From RGDT01 sp964630925 (lineage in GTDB: Bacteria; Planctomycetota; Planctomycetia; Gemmatales; Gemmataceae), in assembly GCA_964630925.1 (NCBI GenBank), contig CAZVZK010000076.1, positions 1-49,979 on the forward strand: a DNA stretch of 49,979 bases, in the 5' to 3' direction. Every line of letters starts with the position of its first letter. Position 1 is the first letter of the stretch. The notes beneath the pieces were generated by a model. The model was not told the DNA's origin, did no database searches, and saw only the letters and a list, made by a program, of their open reading frames with translations. Below, piece by piece: positions 48,444-49,979 of the stretch. The position numbers and the translations under genes were made by a program.

Positions 48444-49839
48444 ACTCCTTGTCCTTCTTCTTGCCGCCGAACATCTTGACGGCGAAAGGGTTGCTCGTGC
48501 CGCCGCCGCCCGTGGGGCCGCTGGCCTCGCCGACGATGATCGGGTCGCCCTCCTTCAGCTCGGGGTTGGGCGGGCCGTCCTTGGGCACGTCCGTGATCGG
48601 CTCGACCTCGGTGAAGTTCCCGTCGGTCAGGCCCATGCGGACGAGGATGGGGTACAGGAGCCCGCCACGCTCCACCCAGATCCGCCCCTCGGGGCTCTCC
48701 TGCACGGTGCCGGGGACCATCTCCGAGGAGGTGGCCTTCTTCTGGCGGGCATCGACGTAGGCCTTGGCGTACTCCGGCGCCACGCGCTCGCCCTGCGGGC
48801 GGTAGCGCAGGGCCGAGTTCGGCACCTTCAGCACGTCGTCGCGGGCGTCCACCCTGAACTGGAGGTTCGCCGTCAGGTACGGCAGCAACTTCAGGTCGTC
48901 GTTGTTCACCTTCACCACCACCGTGTAGGTGACGACGTTGTTCGTCATGGAGGCGTTGAGGCGCACCTGCTCGACGCGGCCCTTGAAGGTGGTGTTGGGG
49001 AAGGCGTCCACCCTGAACGCCGCCTCTTGCGAGATCGAGACGCGCCCGATGTCGGCCTCGTTGACGCTGACCCACACCTCCATGCGTTTGAGATCCTTGG
49101 CGATGAGGAACAGGCTGGGGGCGTTCAGGCTGGAGACGACCGTCTGCCCGATGTTGACGCGCCGGTCGATCACCACGCCGTCCACCGGCGAGATGATCTT
49201 CGTGTAGTCCCAGGTCGTCTTCGCCCTCTTGAACGACGTCTTGGCGCGGCTGACCGAGGCCTCCGCCTTCTTCAGGGTCGCCTCCGCGGTGGTGACCGCC
49301 GCCTGGTTCGTCAGGTAGGTCTGCTGGATCGTCTCCAGCTCCGCCGCCGCGATGCTGCTCGTCTTCGCCAGACGCCGGCCGCGGTCGAGGTCGCGGCCCG
49401 ACTGCTCGAAGCGGGTGCGGCAGCCATCCAGGTCGGCCTTGCAACGGGCCACCTCGGCCTCGGCGAGGGACACGTCGGCCTCGGCGATGTCCACCTCCGA
49501 CTTGTACAGCGCGTCGTCGATGAGTGCCAGCGTCTGGCCCTTGCCGACCCGCGAGCGGTAGTTGACCTCCTTGCCGTCGAGGTCCGGCTCGAACTTGATG
49601 ATCTTCCCCGCCACCTGCGCCCCCACGTCCACGACCTCCTCCGGCACCACGGTGCCGGAGGCGTTGATGACGCTGGCGATGCGTCCGCGCGTGACCGGCT
49701 CGGTGCGGTACCGCGGGCCGCCGGCGTTGCCCCCGCGCCACACCCAGGCGTACCACCCGCCGGCGGCGAGGGCGGCGATGAGCAGGATGGCGAGCAGCGA
49801 GCGGGCGGCGGAGGCCGTGCGTGGCCGGCGGGTGGTCAT
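48442..49839 (-). CDS. MacA/RND-type periplasmic adaptor protein
   Basis: A 465-residue membrane-fusion protein with an N-terminal helix (LLAILLIAALAAGGWYAWVW), a lipoyl half (GTVVPEEVVDVGAQVAGKII), a coiled-coil hairpin (about 95-200; VSLAEAEVARCKADLDGCRT), the second lipoyl half (TKIISPVDGVVIDRRVNIGQ) and barrel domains. The C-terminus is a Gly/Ser/Lys-rich tail ending GGKKKDKE. The ATG at 49839 has GAGGG seven bases upstream and is preferred over the upstream ATG. It is the first gene of the MacAB-type operon; its stop codon is shared with the cassette arm. Confidence 0.92.
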   Translation of the reverse strand: MTTRRPRTASAARSLLAILLIAALAAGGWYAWVWRGGNAGGPRYRTEPVTRGRIASVINASGTVVPEEVVDVGAQVAGKIIKFEPDLDGKEVNYRSRVGKGQTLALIDDALYKSEVDIAEADVSLAEAEVARCKADLDGCRTRFEQSGRDLDRGRRLAKTSSIAAAELETIQQTYLTNQAAVTTAEATLKKAEASVSRAKTSFKRAKTTWDYTKIISPVDGVVIDRRVNIGQTVVSSLNAPSLFLIAKDLKRMEVWVSVNEADIGRVSISQEAAFRVDAFPNTTFKGRVEQVRLNASMTNNVVTYTVVVKVNNDDLKLLPYLTANLQFRVDARDDVLKVPNSALRYRPQGERVAPEYAKAYVDARQKKATSSEMVPGTVQESPEGRIWVERGGLLYPILVRMGLTDGNFTEVEPITDVPKDGPPNPELKEGDPIIVGEASGPTGGGGTSNPFAVKMFGGKKKDKE

Positions 49840-49926
49840 GAGTTGGCCCTCGGCGGGTGGGCGGTGGGGGGGCAAGGTTCACTGTAGCCACGGCGTCCGG
49901 CCGCCGCAAGAACGCGGGCGCCGGGG

Positions 49927-49979
49927 CAGCTCTGCGGAGTCAGCACGGAGGGCTCGTCGACGGGCTTGGCGTGGCGCCT
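49927..49979. repeat. Right copy of 53-bp terminal inverted repeat
   Basis: The exact reverse complement of bases 2-54. Left of it is the short region upstream of the MacA-like gene. The copy is cut off on the outer side by the end of the window. Confidence 0.9.

Overview
The window looks like a piece of a high-GC planctomycete chromosome, most likely Gemmataceae-like. The lineage call rests on gene families: two DUF1559 prepilin-like proteins, a DUF1501 protein, an ECF sigma factor directly followed by a Ser/Thr kinase with TPRs, a second large kinase, many unrecognised exported proteins, and the short repeat that reads as EGEAPAEP in translation and is familiar from planctomycete genomes. 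No rRNA, tRNA or CRISPR array was seen. The first and last 53 bases are inverted copies of each other, so the window is probably a whole contig that stopped at a repeat.

Layout, left to right. At 0.1-4.6 kb are an exported HEAT-like protein, a YjhG/YagF-type D-xylonate dehydratase, and a VapB45/VapC45-like toxin-antitoxin pair. At 4.6-11.7 kb are two unrecognised membrane or exported proteins, the ECF sigma factor and kinase pair, a 32-residue membrane peptide and a four-helix membrane protein. At 11.8-18.4 kb are a CoA-binding protein, an HExxH protein whose tail is made of repeat DNA, a small lipoprotein, a large exported coiled-coil protein, aroA, a VapBC pair and truA. At 18.4-28.1 kb are a CrtI-type desaturase, a PSP1 protein with a cysteine-rich tail, a TPR/Fe(2+)-trafficking-like fusion, an exported protein, a PAS hybrid histidine kinase, a second Ser/Thr kinase and a WD40-like exported protein. 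At 28.2-31.2 kb are an unknown gene, two tandem DUF1559 genes and a 59-residue lipoprotein. At 31.2-36.5 kb is an ABC export operon (two permeases, lipoprotein, adaptor, ATPase). At 36.5-42.4 kb are small unknown genes, a DUF1501 gene, an Rpn-family gene between two long direct repeats, and about 1.4 kb of repeat-rich DNA. At 42.4-49.9 kb are a prolyl oligopeptidase-family enzyme, an SGNH hydrolase and a MacAB-type operon.

The most interesting signal is in the intergenic DNA. Three inverted-repeat elements have arms built from tandem heptamers (GGATGAG at 22.4 kb, TAGTTGG at 47.1 kb, AGGGGTC at 47.9-48.4 kb). Within an element both arms carry the same heptamer type; between elements the heptamer differs. 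All three share a core resembling GAARAACAGCC just inside the arm. The largest one encloses a four-helix-bundle (S23/IVP-type) gene. Two of them fill consecutive gaps of the MacAB-type operon exactly, from stop codon to start codon, and leave the downstream genes without a visible Shine-Dalgarno sequence. This reads like a mobile-element family with an autonomous member and short derivatives. Further insertion-like units are a hairpin segment with a 17-bp direct duplication at 21.3 kb, a MITE-like unit in the other ABC operon at 33.1 kb, and an Rpn gene framed by direct repeats at 39.9-41.4 kb.
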